Shown: piece after piece, positions 10,140 through 19,115 of the stretch
Layout: each line of letters opens with the position of its first letter
Numbering within the stretch: the stretch's first letter is position 1
NCBI GenBank assembly: GCA_016841945.1
Contig: JAENYC010000001.1
Span: 1 to 64,000, forward strand
Length of the DNA: 64,000 nt
Origin: Haloplasma contractile
GTDB taxonomy: Bacteria > Bacillota_I > Bacilli_A > Haloplasmatales > Haloplasmataceae
Direction: 5' to 3'
The notes under the pieces: generated by a model
Seen by the model: the letters and a program-made list of their open reading frames with translations, nothing else
Told to the model about the DNA's origin: nothing
The model's database searches: none
Program-made: the position numbers and the translations under genes

Positions 10140-12059
10140 TCATTTGTATCTAGACTTATAACCTAAAAATCCGGTAACAACAAGTGAAATACTTATTCCC
10201 CCAATGATATAAAATATGGAATAATTTTTGTTGTTATTTGTATCTTCTAATTCATCATCATCCTCTTCTTCAACTGGGGGTTCTTCTACAACTTCTTTTA
10301 CAACTAGTAAATCAAATGAAGCTTGACTTTCATTTTCGTTAGAATCTGTTACCGTGATGGTGATAGTATATGTTCCTTCTTTAGAGGTGTCATAGGTATC
10401 ACTAATATTTGCTAGATGGGTGATATCTCCATCATAGTTATCAATAATACTTATATCTTGTAGTAAAGTTGTCTTATCAACCGTCTCGTTTAATTTCACT
10501 ATCATGTCTTTGTAACCAGATATAACTGGTGAGGTAGTATCAACAACAGTTACAGTTGCTTGTTTTTCATCACTGTTGTGACTTGAATCGGTGACAAAAA
10601 AACGAATATTATAGGTTCCTAATTCATTAAAATTTATACCACTCATATCAACATCAATCAAATGCGTAATATCACCATCGTGTTGATCAAATGCTGTTAT
10701 TCCCTCTAAAATGTTTTCTTTGGTCAAGTTCGTATTGACCTCTATTGTTAAATCAGTTACTCCTGATATGATGGGTATTTCTTCATCGTAAACAATCACT
10801 TTTACATTTACAATGTTTTCATTCATACTTGTATCAAAAATAATATATGTTAATGGATATGTCCCTACTCGATTCAAATCAACTAACTGATCTTCTACTT
10901 TAATATAATCAGTTAAGTCGCCTTCTGTCTCATCAATACACGATATACCTTCTAAATAATTAACAGACTCCGTAAATACAGATACACGAATATCCTTTGC
11001 ACCTATAATCTCTGGAATATCTTCATCATATACTGTCACTGATATAAATTTACTCGTAAAATTACCACTAGAATCAGATACATAATAATAAACATTATAT
11101 TTTCCTGGCTTAGATGAGTTGACTAAACGGTCATCGATAATTAATTGATTATTAGGAATAATGCCGTCATAGTTATCTTCGACCACGATACCTTGAACTA
11201 ATAGTGACCGATCAATTGTAGTACCAATTAAAATACGTAAGTCTTCCAGATTTTTAATCTCTGGTTTTTTAGTATCAACCACATTCACATTAACCTTTTC
11301 TCGGCATTCATTATTTGATTGATCGATTGCAATATATTCAACTTCATACTCTCCAACAGTATTAATGATAAGATTATCTAAGTTTAATGTCGTTGTTATT
11401 GACTGTTGACTATTATCAGATACACTTATACCCTGCCAAAAGTCGTAATCTGTTATATCAGTATTCACTTCTAATGTCAAATCCTTATGATTCATAATCA
11501 CCGGATTGATGGTATCTTGTACATAAACTGTCACAGTTTTTTCGGTTACATTATTCAAATGATCTTTAACTGAATAAATCAGTTCATACTCACCAATTTT
11601 TGATATATCAATATCGGATGAGTCTACATCAATCATGTCAGTTAAATCATTACCATTATAAACATCATAAGCACTGACATCTACGAGATAATTAGGCGGA
11701 TTAGAATGAATTTCTACATATAGATCTTTTGTTCCCTCTATTTTAGGGATATCTTCATAGACAAATATAGTTGCTGTTTCATATGTTTCTCGTGCATAAT
11801 AATATATTAAATATTCACCTTCTTCATTATAATCAACTTCACTATCATGATAAATAAAACTATAAAAAGGATTCCCACAACTATCTAAGGCAGTGATATT
11901 TTCTAAATAGTCAGGTTTTTCTTCTCCTATCACATAATAAAAATCATGAATTCCAGATAATGTAGGTTTATTATCTGGTATACATTCATCAGCTTGAACA
12001 TTTTGATTAAATTGAATAAAAAACACTAAAGTCATTAATGTAAATACAATCTTTTTCAT
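10140..12059 (-). CDS. Surface protein with about seven DUF5011-type Ig-like repeats and a C-terminal membrane anchor
   Basis: A 639-residue secreted protein. A signal peptide (MKKIVFTLMTLVFFIQFNQNVQA) is followed by about seven tandem Ig-like modules of roughly 80 residues. Each starts with P-x-I-x-G-x-(K/T)-D-L, has a middle D-x-x-D-G-D-(I/L)-T segment and ends in VTDSS.N....ATVTVVD. This is the DUF5011/HYR-like pattern. An acidic linker (residues about 590-612) and one transmembrane helix with a basic end (YKSRYK) anchor it. There is no LPXTG, fitting a membrane-anchored rather than sortase-linked protein. An adhesin or envelope-spacer role is inference. The ATG at 12059 follows GGTGA; a GTG start 12 bases earlier is less likely. 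Similar modules occur in the MACPF lipoprotein at 54-56 kb. Confidence 0.85.
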   Translation of the reverse strand: MKKIVFTLMTLVFFIQFNQNVQADECIPDNKPTLSGIHDFYYVIGEEKPDYLENITALDSCGNPFYSFIYHDSEVDYNEEGEYLIYYYARETYETATIFVYEDIPKIEGTKDLYVEIHSNPPNYLVDVSAYDVYNGNDLTDMIDVDSSDIDISKIGEYELIYSVKDHLNNVTEKTVTVYVQDTINPVIMNHKDLTLEVNTDITDYDFWQGISVSDNSQQSITTTLNLDNLIINTVGEYEVEYIAIDQSNNECREKVNVNVVDTKKPEIKNLEDLRILIGTTIDRSLLVQGIVVEDNYDGIIPNNQLIIDDRLVNSSKPGKYNVYYYVSDSSGNFTSKFISVTVYDEDIPEIIGAKDIRVSVFTESVNYLEGISCIDETEGDLTDYIKVEDQLVDLNRVGTYPLTYIIFDTSMNENIVNVKVIVYDEEIPIISGVTDLTIEVNTNLTKENILEGITAFDQHDGDITHLIDVDMSGINFNELGTYNIRFFVTDSSHNSDEKQATVTVVDTTSPVISGYKDMIVKLNETVDKTTLLQDISIIDNYDGDITHLANISDTYDTSKEGTYTITITVTDSNENESQASFDLLVVKEVVEEPPVEEEDDDELEDTNNNKNYSIFYIIGGISISLVVTGFLGYKSRYK

Positions 12060-12071
12060 ATCCTCACCCAC

Positions 12072-12256
12072 TCATATTCAATCTAACCTTATTATATATT
12101 TTATTGCTATAGAAAAGTGATTTCACTGAAAATCTTACAATCTTTTTGATTGTTAATTTATCATTTCTCTATTATAAAAACAAATTAGCTTTATTTAAAC
12201 CTCTAATTGTCGAAATATATATAAATGTAATATATTTTTTTATAACTAAAAACATA
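12072..12256. other. Intergenic region upstream of the Ig-repeat gene, with small dyads
   Basis: No gene is visible in this stretch of about 185 bases. It holds a 12-bp palindrome AGTGATTTCACT (12116-12127), a hairpin ACAATC-TTTTT-GATTGT (12137-12153), and a TATAAT on the minus strand just before the Ig-repeat gene. The palindrome would lie upstream of that -10 box, so an operator is possible but unproven. Confidence 0.35.
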
Positions 12257-12282
12257 AAAGAGAAGAAATTACTCTTCTCTTT
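12257..12282 (-). terminator. Terminator of the nad operon
   Basis: Stem AAAGAGAAG/CTTCTCTTT with an 8-base loop, lying 8 bp after the nadE stop codon. Confidence 0.75.
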
Positions 12283-12289
12283 ACTATCA

Positions 12290-14173
12290 TTAATATTTTG
12301 CATCACTTGGCATGCGCCAATCACTTCTCGGTGATAATGATAAATCTAATACCTTTGGTCCATCTGGAAAAACAGAACGTTTAAATTGTTGACTGAAGAA
12401 GCGTTGGAAAAAGGTTTTAATATATCTTCTTCTGTCTTCATCCGTTAACTCTTCTTTAAATGTTTTTTTTAGTAAATAATTAATTCTTGTTTCATCATCA
12501 CCACAAACTAGCCATCTATATAAAATAAAATCATTTATTTCATACTTCCCTATGATTGTTTCAGTTTCTTGATGACTACTTACTAATTCAGGCGTGATTG
12601 GTGTATCTAATATATCCATGACAGTTTCATATAATAGCTCATTATCTCTAAACTCATACATAGCAAAGCTACGTACCATAAATTTGACTAATGTTTTTGG
12701 CAATCCACTATTTATACTGTAATTAGACATTTGATCACCATTATAAGTACACCATCCCAATGCAAACTCAGACATATCTCCTGTTCCTAAAACAAATCCA
12801 TTTAACTGATTGGCTTTATTAAATAAAATACTCGTTCTTAATCTTGCCTGCGTATTTTCATAAGTAATATCTTTTTTATTTGGATCATGCTTCATGAGTT
12901 TAAACTGTTCTAATACATTGTTTTTAATATCTAATATTTCACATTTAATATCAAATGCTTTTGCTAAGTTCAAAGCATTCTTCAATGTTCTTTCACTTGT
13001 ACCAAAGCCTGGCATTGTAATGACTTTGATACCTTTTTTATCTTTCTTTAAAAATTCAAAAGTTTTAAATAAGACTAAAAAAGCAAGGGTTGAATCAAGT
13101 CCTCCTGATAACCCAAGGAGAACGGTTTCTGCATTAATATGCGTCATTCTTTTAGCAAGTCCAGCCACTTGTATATCTAGTATTTTTCTAAATGCTTGTT
13201 CACAGTCAGTATCTGGAATAAAAGGTGTTTTAGATAGAGGATTCATAAACTTATAATTTGAATCATCAAAATAACAGTTCATATTAACTGTTTGATATTT
13301 TGTAATATAAATCCTTAATGATTCTCGCATTGTCGCATTTTTTCTTTTTAAATACTTTAAAAGCCCTAAATCGATATCACCTAGTAACACAGTGCTATCA
13401 TTATTCAAAAGACTTGTTTCAGCCTTGATATTACCATTTTCAATAATTAAACCATGATTTGAAAAAACAGTATCTTGTGATGATTCATAGCGGCCAGATG
13501 ATGCATAAACATATGCACAATTATTCCTTTTTGAGAAACTTTTTATAATATATCTTCTTGTATCATCCTTATTTAAATATTCATTACTTGCTGATACATT
13601 AAAAATAATTTCAGCCCCACTAATGGTTTGAAATGATGCTGGTGGAATTGGTGCCCACATATCTTCGCATACTTCAATTCCAAATTTTATATCTTTACTT
13701 TTTTCATGAAACAATTGAGAACCAAATGTTGTATCATAATTTTCAACATATATGACTTCATCATTTAATACAGTCCCATGAGCAAAATATCTTGCTTCAT
13801 AAAATTCATCTCGATTTGGTAAATACATCTTCGGTACAATACCTAATACTTTATTTTCTTGTATAACATAAGCACAATTAAATATGTCATTTTTATAAAC
13901 ATATAACCCACCCATTATAATAATACCTTTAAAAGTGTTGTTTCTCAAAAAATATCTAATCGCCTTATTGTTTTCCTTAATTAAATAGCTTTGAAAGAAC
14001 AAATCACCACATGTATATCCAGTAACAGCTAACTCTGGAAAAACAATAAAATGAGGATTATCTTTTTTAAGTCCATCAATTTCTTTTATAAATTGCTCAA
14101 TATTATATTTTGGTTTACCTACTTCTAATTTAGGTGCGATGGTTGCGACTTTGACAAAATGATTGTTTCTCAT
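12290..14173 (-). CDS. nadE: Glutamine-dependent NAD+ synthetase
   Basis: A 627-residue two-domain enzyme that amidates deamido-NAD using ammonia released from glutamine. The N-terminal nitrilase-fold glutaminase (about 1-290) shows the catalytic glutamate in FVVFPELAVTGY-type sequence (FIVFPELAVTGY) and the cysteine in GIEVCEDMWAP. The C-terminal synthetase has the PP-loop LLGLSGGLDSTLA near residue 350 and the LGTGDMSEFALGW substrate motif. The glutaminase domain means free ammonia is not required. The start ATG overlaps the nadD stop (ATGA), so it is translationally coupled. Last gene of the nadABCDE operon, followed by a terminator. Confidence 0.97.
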   Translation of the reverse strand: MRNNHFVKVATIAPKLEVGKPKYNIEQFIKEIDGLKKDNPHFIVFPELAVTGYTCGDLFFQSYLIKENNKAIRYFLRNNTFKGIIIMGGLYVYKNDIFNCAYVIQENKVLGIVPKMYLPNRDEFYEARYFAHGTVLNDEVIYVENYDTTFGSQLFHEKSKDIKFGIEVCEDMWAPIPPASFQTISGAEIIFNVSASNEYLNKDDTRRYIIKSFSKRNNCAYVYASSGRYESSQDTVFSNHGLIIENGNIKAETSLLNNDSTVLLGDIDLGLLKYLKRKNATMRESLRIYITKYQTVNMNCYFDDSNYKFMNPLSKTPFIPDTDCEQAFRKILDIQVAGLAKRMTHINAETVLLGLSGGLDSTLAFLVLFKTFEFLKKDKKGIKVITMPGFGTSERTLKNALNLAKAFDIKCEILDIKNNVLEQFKLMKHDPNKKDITYENTQARLRTSILFNKANQLNGFVLGTGDMSEFALGWCTYNGDQMSNYSINSGLPKTLVKFMVRSFAMYEFRDNELLYETVMDILDTPITPELVSSHQETETIIGKYEINDFILYRWLVCGDDETRINYLLKKTFKEELTDEDRRRYIKTFFQRFFSQQFKRSVFPDGPKVLDLSLSPRSDWRMPSDAKY

Positions 14174-14757
14174 TCTTTATCACCTCTATCGTATAATTGA
14201 TAGTGATAGATATAATCATTAACACTTTTCATCACAACTTTATCCGCTTTTGATTCACGATATTGTGTAGATGAAATATCGATAGGATTAAATCCATCTT
14301 CTATAACAAAACTACTTTTATATTTATTAATATTTTTGTTTTTCTCTATTAATTGTTTACTATTAATTTGTTTTCTATTTAAAACAATAAATTTACATTT
14401 TTTTAATAAAATCTCATAATCAATCCATTCATCTAATGATAATAAATTGTCTGCTCCAATGACATAGTATAATGGATCATTTGGATACATAGATTGAAAA
14501 TATTTTAGTGTCTCAATAGTTCCCTTAAATGGTTGTTTATTTTCAATATCTGATACGAGGGTATTTTTTAATTTGTTGGCAAGTAAGTTCACCATATTAT
14601 AACGATGTTTAAAATCGATTAATTCTGATTTATCATAGTCGTTACCGACTGGAATAAAGATAAAAGCTTTTGGTTGATACTTGTTTATTAAATATTGACT
14701 GATTCTATAATGCGCTATGGTTGGAGGATTGAAACTTCCACCATATAAGATAATCAT
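14170..14757 (-). CDS. nadD: Nicotinate-nucleotide adenylyltransferase
   Basis: A 195-residue nucleotidyltransferase that joins nicotinate mononucleotide and ATP to deamido-NAD. It begins with the GGSFNPPTIAHY motif ((H/T)xGH-type site: TIAHY) and carries the C-terminal ISSTQYRES motif (ISSTxxR) that binds ATP. VIGADNLLSLDEW is the conserved middle segment. The length is normal. It overlaps nadE by 4 bases and starts one base after the nadC stop. In many Firmicutes nadD lies with yqeK and rsfS, so finding it inside the de novo nad operon is a local rearrangement. Confidence 0.95.
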   Translation of the reverse strand: MIILYGGSFNPPTIAHYRISQYLINKYQPKAFIFIPVGNDYDKSELIDFKHRYNMVNLLANKLKNTLVSDIENKQPFKGTIETLKYFQSMYPNDPLYYVIGADNLLSLDEWIDYEILLKKCKFIVLNRKQINSKQLIEKNKNINKYKSSFVIEDGFNPIDISSTQYRESKADKVVMKSVNDYIYHYQLYDRGDKE

Positions 14758-14758
14758 A

Positions 14759-15592
14759 TCAAATTTTAAAACGTAAACTAATGTCTAGTGAACGATAAGA
14801 ATGGGTCAGCGCACCAACAGAAATAATATCAACCCCACAATTTGCAACCTCTACTACTCTATCCAATGTCATATTACCAGAAGCTTCTAAAATTGCTTGT
14901 TTTTTAGTCATCTTTACTGCTTCTTTCATCATATTTAGACTCATATTGTCTAACATGATTATATCAGCTTTTGCATCTAATGCTTCTTTTAACATATCTA
15001 AATTTTCAACTTCAACTTCGATTTTAGTGGTATGAGGAATATATTGACGAATTAAATTGACGGCTTGTTTTATACCTCCACTTGCTTCAATATGGTTATC
15101 CTTAATTAATACCGCATCAGATAAATTATATCGGTGATTGTAACCGCCTCCTAGTCTCACAGCTTCCTTTTCAAAGATTCTAAAATTAGGTGTTGTTTTT
15201 CTAGTATCTACTATCTTAACATCAGTATGTTTCACTTTTTCAACGAATTGATGGGTTAAAGTTGCAATACCAGACATTCTTTGTATGATGTTTAAAGCAA
15301 GTCTCTCACCTTTTAATATAGATTTAGTTTTCCCCTCTATTTCTAAAATACAATCTCCCTCATTGGCTTGATGACCGTCTTCTAAATGATGAAAAAAGGA
15401 AATAGTATTATCAATAGTAAAAAAAACTTGCAGCAGATAATGAATGCCTGCGATAACACCAGGTTCTTTCGCTATAAAATAACCTTTTGATATATCATCT
15501 TTATCGATTAAATAATCTGTAGTGACATCACCAAAAGGCATATCTTCAATAAGCGCTTGTTCTATTAAATGTTTCACTAATAATTCTTTCAT
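14759..15592 (-). CDS. nadC: Nicotinate-nucleotide pyrophosphorylase (quinolinate phosphoribosyltransferase)
   Basis: A 277-residue type II phosphoribosyltransferase that converts quinolinate and PRPP to nicotinate mononucleotide with loss of CO2. Visible motifs: EDMPFGDVTTDYL at the N-terminus, LNIIQRMSGIATLT, the DTRKTTPNFRIFEKEAVRLGGG active-site strip and the barrel strands IMLDNMS and LEASGNM. It follows nadB by 15 bp with AGGAG upstream, inside the nad operon. Confidence 0.97.
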   Translation of the reverse strand: MKELLVKHLIEQALIEDMPFGDVTTDYLIDKDDISKGYFIAKEPGVIAGIHYLLQVFFTIDNTISFFHHLEDGHQANEGDCILEIEGKTKSILKGERLALNIIQRMSGIATLTHQFVEKVKHTDVKIVDTRKTTPNFRIFEKEAVRLGGGYNHRYNLSDAVLIKDNHIEASGGIKQAVNLIRQYIPHTTKIEVEVENLDMLKEALDAKADIIMLDNMSLNMMKEAVKMTKKQAILEASGNMTLDRVVEVANCGVDIISVGALTHSYRSLDISLRFKI

Positions 15593-15607
15593 CCTATACT
15601 CCTTTCT

Positions 15608-17095
15608 TTAGTCTAATCGATAGTGACATCCGACACTCTCTTTCCTATTTATTGCAGAATTGATGATAATTAAAGCAACTGTTGCCATATTTAATACTTC
15701 ATAATAGGCTTTAGATATTTTTTGATCATTTTTTAAATCTTCTATCATTTTTGAAACGGTATTCTTAGCAAAAACTAAATTTTTTTCTTTTCGAACAATC
15801 CCTACATTTCGTTCCATTGTTTCTTTAATTTGATTCCTGATATCTTGATAATTAAAATTAGATTTTTTAATCTTTGTTGTTTCTTGTTTATGTATTGATT
15901 TCGATTTTTTCATTTCATTAATACATCGTGCAATTCTTCTTCCAAAAACCACACACTCTAATAAAGAATTACTTGCTAGTCGATTTGCACCGTGCACACC
16001 ACTATCACAACATTCTCCATTTGCATATAAATTCTCAATTGTTGTGAGTCCATTTAAATCAACTGTTATACCGCCAACAGAAAAGTGTTCTACTGGTGCA
16101 ACAGGTATATATTCCTTTGTCATATCGATACCATAATCAAGGCATCTTTGATAGATAGTAGGAAATCTCTTTTTAATAAAATTAGCTTCCAAATGAGTTA
16201 CATCTAAATAAACATGGTCACTCCAGGTATCATACATTTCTCTATAGATACTCTGTGATACAACATCACGTGGTGCTAATTCTAATAGATGATGATACTT
16301 ATTCATAAAACGCTGCCCTTCGATATTTCTTAAGTATCCGCCCTCGCCTCTTACTGCTTCTGAAATTAAGAATTTATTACCATTTATACGGTTAAAAAAA
16401 GCAGTGGGATGAAATTGTATGAACTCCATATTATTAATATCTGCTTCTACTCTATTAGCCATTGCGATACCATCCCCTGTTGCTACACTTGGATTGGTAC
16501 TATTTTTATATAATTCACCAATTCCACCCGTACATAGAGCAGTGGCTCTAGAATAAATTTTACGATGTATGTCATCTGTCAAGACAACAACACCCACACA
16601 TCTATTTTTTTCAACGATTAAATCAATTGCCATGGTGTTTTCTAAAATGGTTATGTTCTTTTTCAATAATACGAGTTTAACGAGTGCATTAATGATTTCT
16701 TTCCCGGTTGCATCTCCACCTGCATGTAGGATCCTTCTTTCAGAATGTCCCCCTTCTCTCGTTAGTAGTATATTACCTTCTTCATCTTTATCAAAATTGA
16801 CACCATACCCCATCAATTGATTTAAATTATGACTTGATTCGTATACCAATGTGTTTAATGCATGACGATTATTTAAGTAGGCACCAGCGAGTAAAGTATC
16901 CTCAATATGTTTTTGATAAGCATCGTCATCATTCTGTAATTCTCCGGCAATTCCTCCTTGAGCAAGAGAGGAATTGCTTATATTAATATTGTCTTTAGAA
17001 ATTAATAATACCTTTTTATCATGATTCACATTAAGGGCGGTATATAATCCTGCAAGTCCACTTCCTATGACAATTAAATCATAATAGTTTTCCAT
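15608..17095 (-). CDS. nadB: L-aspartate oxidase
   Basis: A 495-residue FAD flavoprotein that oxidises L-aspartate to iminoaspartate, the substrate of NadA. It has the dinucleotide-binding start LIVIGSGLAGLYTAL, the SSLAQGGIAG segment and the succinate dehydrogenase/aspartate oxidase signature (EFIQFHPTAF, LISEAVRGEGGYL, APRDVVSQSI). HFSVGGITVD and NGLYA-like (ENLYANGE) regions close the FAD and substrate site. The C-terminal helical domain is present but a little short, ending in NRKESVGCHYRLD. 9 bp after nadA. Confidence 0.97.
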   Translation of the reverse strand: MENYYDLIVIGSGLAGLYTALNVNHDKKVLLISKDNINISNSSLAQGGIAGELQNDDDAYQKHIEDTLLAGAYLNNRHALNTLVYESSHNLNQLMGYGVNFDKDEEGNILLTREGGHSERRILHAGGDATGKEIINALVKLVLLKKNITILENTMAIDLIVEKNRCVGVVVLTDDIHRKIYSRATALCTGGIGELYKNSTNPSVATGDGIAMANRVEADINNMEFIQFHPTAFFNRINGNKFLISEAVRGEGGYLRNIEGQRFMNKYHHLLELAPRDVVSQSIYREMYDTWSDHVYLDVTHLEANFIKKRFPTIYQRCLDYGIDMTKEYIPVAPVEHFSVGGITVDLNGLTTIENLYANGECCDSGVHGANRLASNSLLECVVFGRRIARCINEMKKSKSIHKQETTKIKKSNFNYQDIRNQIKETMERNVGIVRKEKNLVFAKNTVSKMIEDLKNDQKISKAYYEVLNMATVALIIINSAINRKESVGCHYRLD

Positions 17096-17104
17096 CTTAT
17101 CACC

Positions 17105-18019
17105 TTAATTATCGGTATATTCAAACATCTTTTCTAATGCTTTTAGAGCATTTTCTTGAATATCATCTTTTACCTCTATTATATTTTTTTCCTGTTGTAA
17201 TGCATCATAAACATCTTTTAAAGTCGTTAATTTCATATCATAGCATGCTAAGTTATCGGTTAATAAGTAAAACTTTTTATTTGGACAAGCACGTTTCATC
17301 TGATGAATAATTCCATTTTCCGTTCCGATAATGAATTCATTACAGTTACTCTTCTTCACATAATTTAATAACTGACCTGTACTGCCCACAAAGTCAGCCA
17401 TTTTAACAATTTCTAACTGACATTCAGGATGGACAATAAGTTGTGCATCGGGATAACTTTCTTTTGCATTTTGCACTTCTTTAACAGTCACTTCATTGTG
17501 AATACAACAAAATCCATTCCAGACATTCATATTAAGATCAAATTTCTCTTTTAAATAGGTTCCCAAATTTTTATCTGGAACATACATCAGTTTTTTACCT
17601 TTATATTGTGATACTACTTTTTCTGCATTGCCACTTGTTACACATACATCACTTAGTGCTTTAACATTTGCAGTTGAATTGACATAACAAACTATGGTCA
17701 CATCAGGGTTTTCTTCTTTATATTTCTTTAAACTCATATCCGTTACCATATCAGCCATCGGACAACCTGCTTCTTTTACTGGCAGTAAAACCTTCTTATC
17801 GGGTGATAAGATCTTTGCCGTTTCAGCCATAAAATGAACACCACAAAATACAATCATACGAGCATCAGTTGTTGCTGCGATTCGACTAAGTGCTAAGGAA
17901 TCTCCCTTATAATCTGCGATATCTTGAACTTCAGGTCGTTGATAGTAATGTGCTAAAATAACAGCTTTTTTTTCTTTTTTTAATCTATTTATTTCTTTTA
18001 TATAATCAATCTTCTTCAT
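17105..18019 (-). CDS. nadA: Quinolinate synthase
   Basis: A 304-residue [4Fe-4S] enzyme that condenses iminoaspartate with dihydroxyacetone phosphate to quinolinate. The three cluster cysteines expected for the compact NadA type are present at about C86 (AGCPMAD), C171 (GFCCIHNE) and C259 (LACYDMK). Other family motifs are LAHYYQRPEVQDIADYKGDS and VHPEC. The length matches the short (about 300 residue) form. Start ATG has GGAGG upstream. It is the first gene of nadABCDE, so the cell should make NAD from aspartate. Confidence 0.97.
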   Translation of the reverse strand: MKKIDYIKEINRLKKEKKAVILAHYYQRPEVQDIADYKGDSLALSRIAATTDARMIVFCGVHFMAETAKILSPDKKVLLPVKEAGCPMADMVTDMSLKKYKEENPDVTIVCYVNSTANVKALSDVCVTSGNAEKVVSQYKGKKLMYVPDKNLGTYLKEKFDLNMNVWNGFCCIHNEVTVKEVQNAKESYPDAQLIVHPECQLEIVKMADFVGSTGQLLNYVKKSNCNEFIIGTENGIIHQMKRACPNKKFYLLTDNLACYDMKLTTLKDVYDALQQEKNIIEVKDDIQENALKALEKMFEYTDN

Positions 18020-18056
18020 ACAAATTCCTCCAATATTTTTACTTTATACCATCATG

Positions 18057-18065
18057 ATTATAACA
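18057..18065 (-). promoter_or_regulatory. Extended -10 promoter of the nad operon
   Basis: TGTTATAAT on the minus strand gives an extended -10 (TATAAT at 18057-18062), 37 bp before nadA. The -35 is poor. No clear inverted repeat for an NAD repressor was recognised near it. Confidence 0.5.
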
Positions 18066-18098
18066 TAAAAATACTAAGAAAGGGAAACATTTGAATAA

Positions 18099-18126
18099 AA
18101 AAGATGACTGATAAAAGTCATCTTTT
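18099..18126 (-). terminator. Terminator of the BMP-type ABC transporter operon
   Basis: Stem AAAAGATGACT/AGTCATCTTTT that overlaps the stop codon of the last permease gene; T run on the minus strand. Confidence 0.8.
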
Positions 18127-19110
18127 TCCTACATCATAGATTTCTCCAGCTGCTTTCGGTCCTTGTACACTTACTGAGGTGAAAGCTAAAACAACTAATG
18201 TCGCGATAAAGGGAATCATTTTATAAAACTGGCTAGGAAAATTTAAAATTTGTAAAAACGGGATGCTAGAATAGGATGATGCAATGGTCTTCATTAAACC
18301 AAAGAATAATGAAGCTTGTAGGATTTTTTTAGGTTGCCACTGACCAAATATTAAAACAGCAAGCGCTAGGAATCCATAACCTGATACTGTTGCGTTAAAC
18401 TCTGTTTGAGTAGAAACAATAAGAACTAAACCACCAACTCCACCTAAAAAACCTGAAATAATAACACCTATATAACGGATTTTATGAACATTAATACCAG
18501 CAGCATCTGATGCTTGTGGATGTTCTCCACAACTACGTAACCTTAAACCAAACCTCGTTTTGTAGACAAGGATGCTTGCAATAATTAAAATCAATAGACC
18601 AATAAATGTGGTGATAAAAGCTTTTTGGAATAATATATCTCCTATAAAAGGAATATCTCCTAATATCGGTATTTTTTTGATTAAAAATTGTCTTCTGTTA
18701 AACGATACTTGTTGTGTGTAATTCGTGAAGGCAAATGATCTCGCTAAGAAAATCGCTGCAGCTGGGGCAAATAGATTTAGTGCAGTTCCACTTATCACTT
18801 GATCAGCCTTCATATTAACCGATGCATAGGCATGAAAGACTGAAAATAAAGCACCTGTCATTCCGGCAGTGATGAGTCCATATATTAGAACTAATTGTCC
18901 ATGGGATATACTCGCATATAAGGATGCACTTAACCTATCTTGTACTAAATAAATAGTTACAACACCAACAAATGCACCAATTAACATGATTCCTTCTAAT
19001 GCAATATTAACAATTCCACTTCTTTCAGAAAACATTCCTCCTAATGCAACAACTAATAATGGAATTGAAAAGTACATCATTTGTTGTAGGATAAAATAGA
19101 ATACCTCCAT
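18118..19110 (-). CDS. BMP-family ABC transporter permease (nucleoside-type, second subunit)
   Basis: A 330-residue inner-membrane permease of the BPD_transp_2 (LivH/RbsC-like) fold with about eight to ten helices. It shows the family segments SGIVNIALEGIMLIGAFVGV and GLRLRSCGEHPQASDAAGINV, the cytoplasmic EAA-like loop contacting the ATPase. It pairs with the permease encoded just upstream (5 bp). Relatives such as NupQ and RnsD import nucleosides, so purine nucleosides are the likely but unproven substrate. Confidence 0.9.
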   Translation of the reverse strand: MEVFYFILQQMMYFSIPLLVVALGGMFSERSGIVNIALEGIMLIGAFVGVVTIYLVQDRLSASLYASISHGQLVLIYGLITAGMTGALFSVFHAYASVNMKADQVISGTALNLFAPAAAIFLARSFAFTNYTQQVSFNRRQFLIKKIPILGDIPFIGDILFQKAFITTFIGLLILIIASILVYKTRFGLRLRSCGEHPQASDAAGINVHKIRYIGVIISGFLGGVGGLVLIVSTQTEFNATVSGYGFLALAVLIFGQWQPKKILQASLFFGLMKTIASSYSSIPFLQILNFPSQFYKMIPFIATLVVLAFTSVSVQGPKAAGEIYDVGKR

Positions 19111-19115
19111 TTATA

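Noticed and set aside
12894-13256. Plus-strand frame of 120 codons inside nadE, and similar plus-strand frames opposite pnp, dnaK, grpE and the ABC ATPase
   Set aside because: They lie opposite well-conserved genes, have no ribosome sites and show low-complexity Ser/Ile/Phe-rich products typical of antisense frames.
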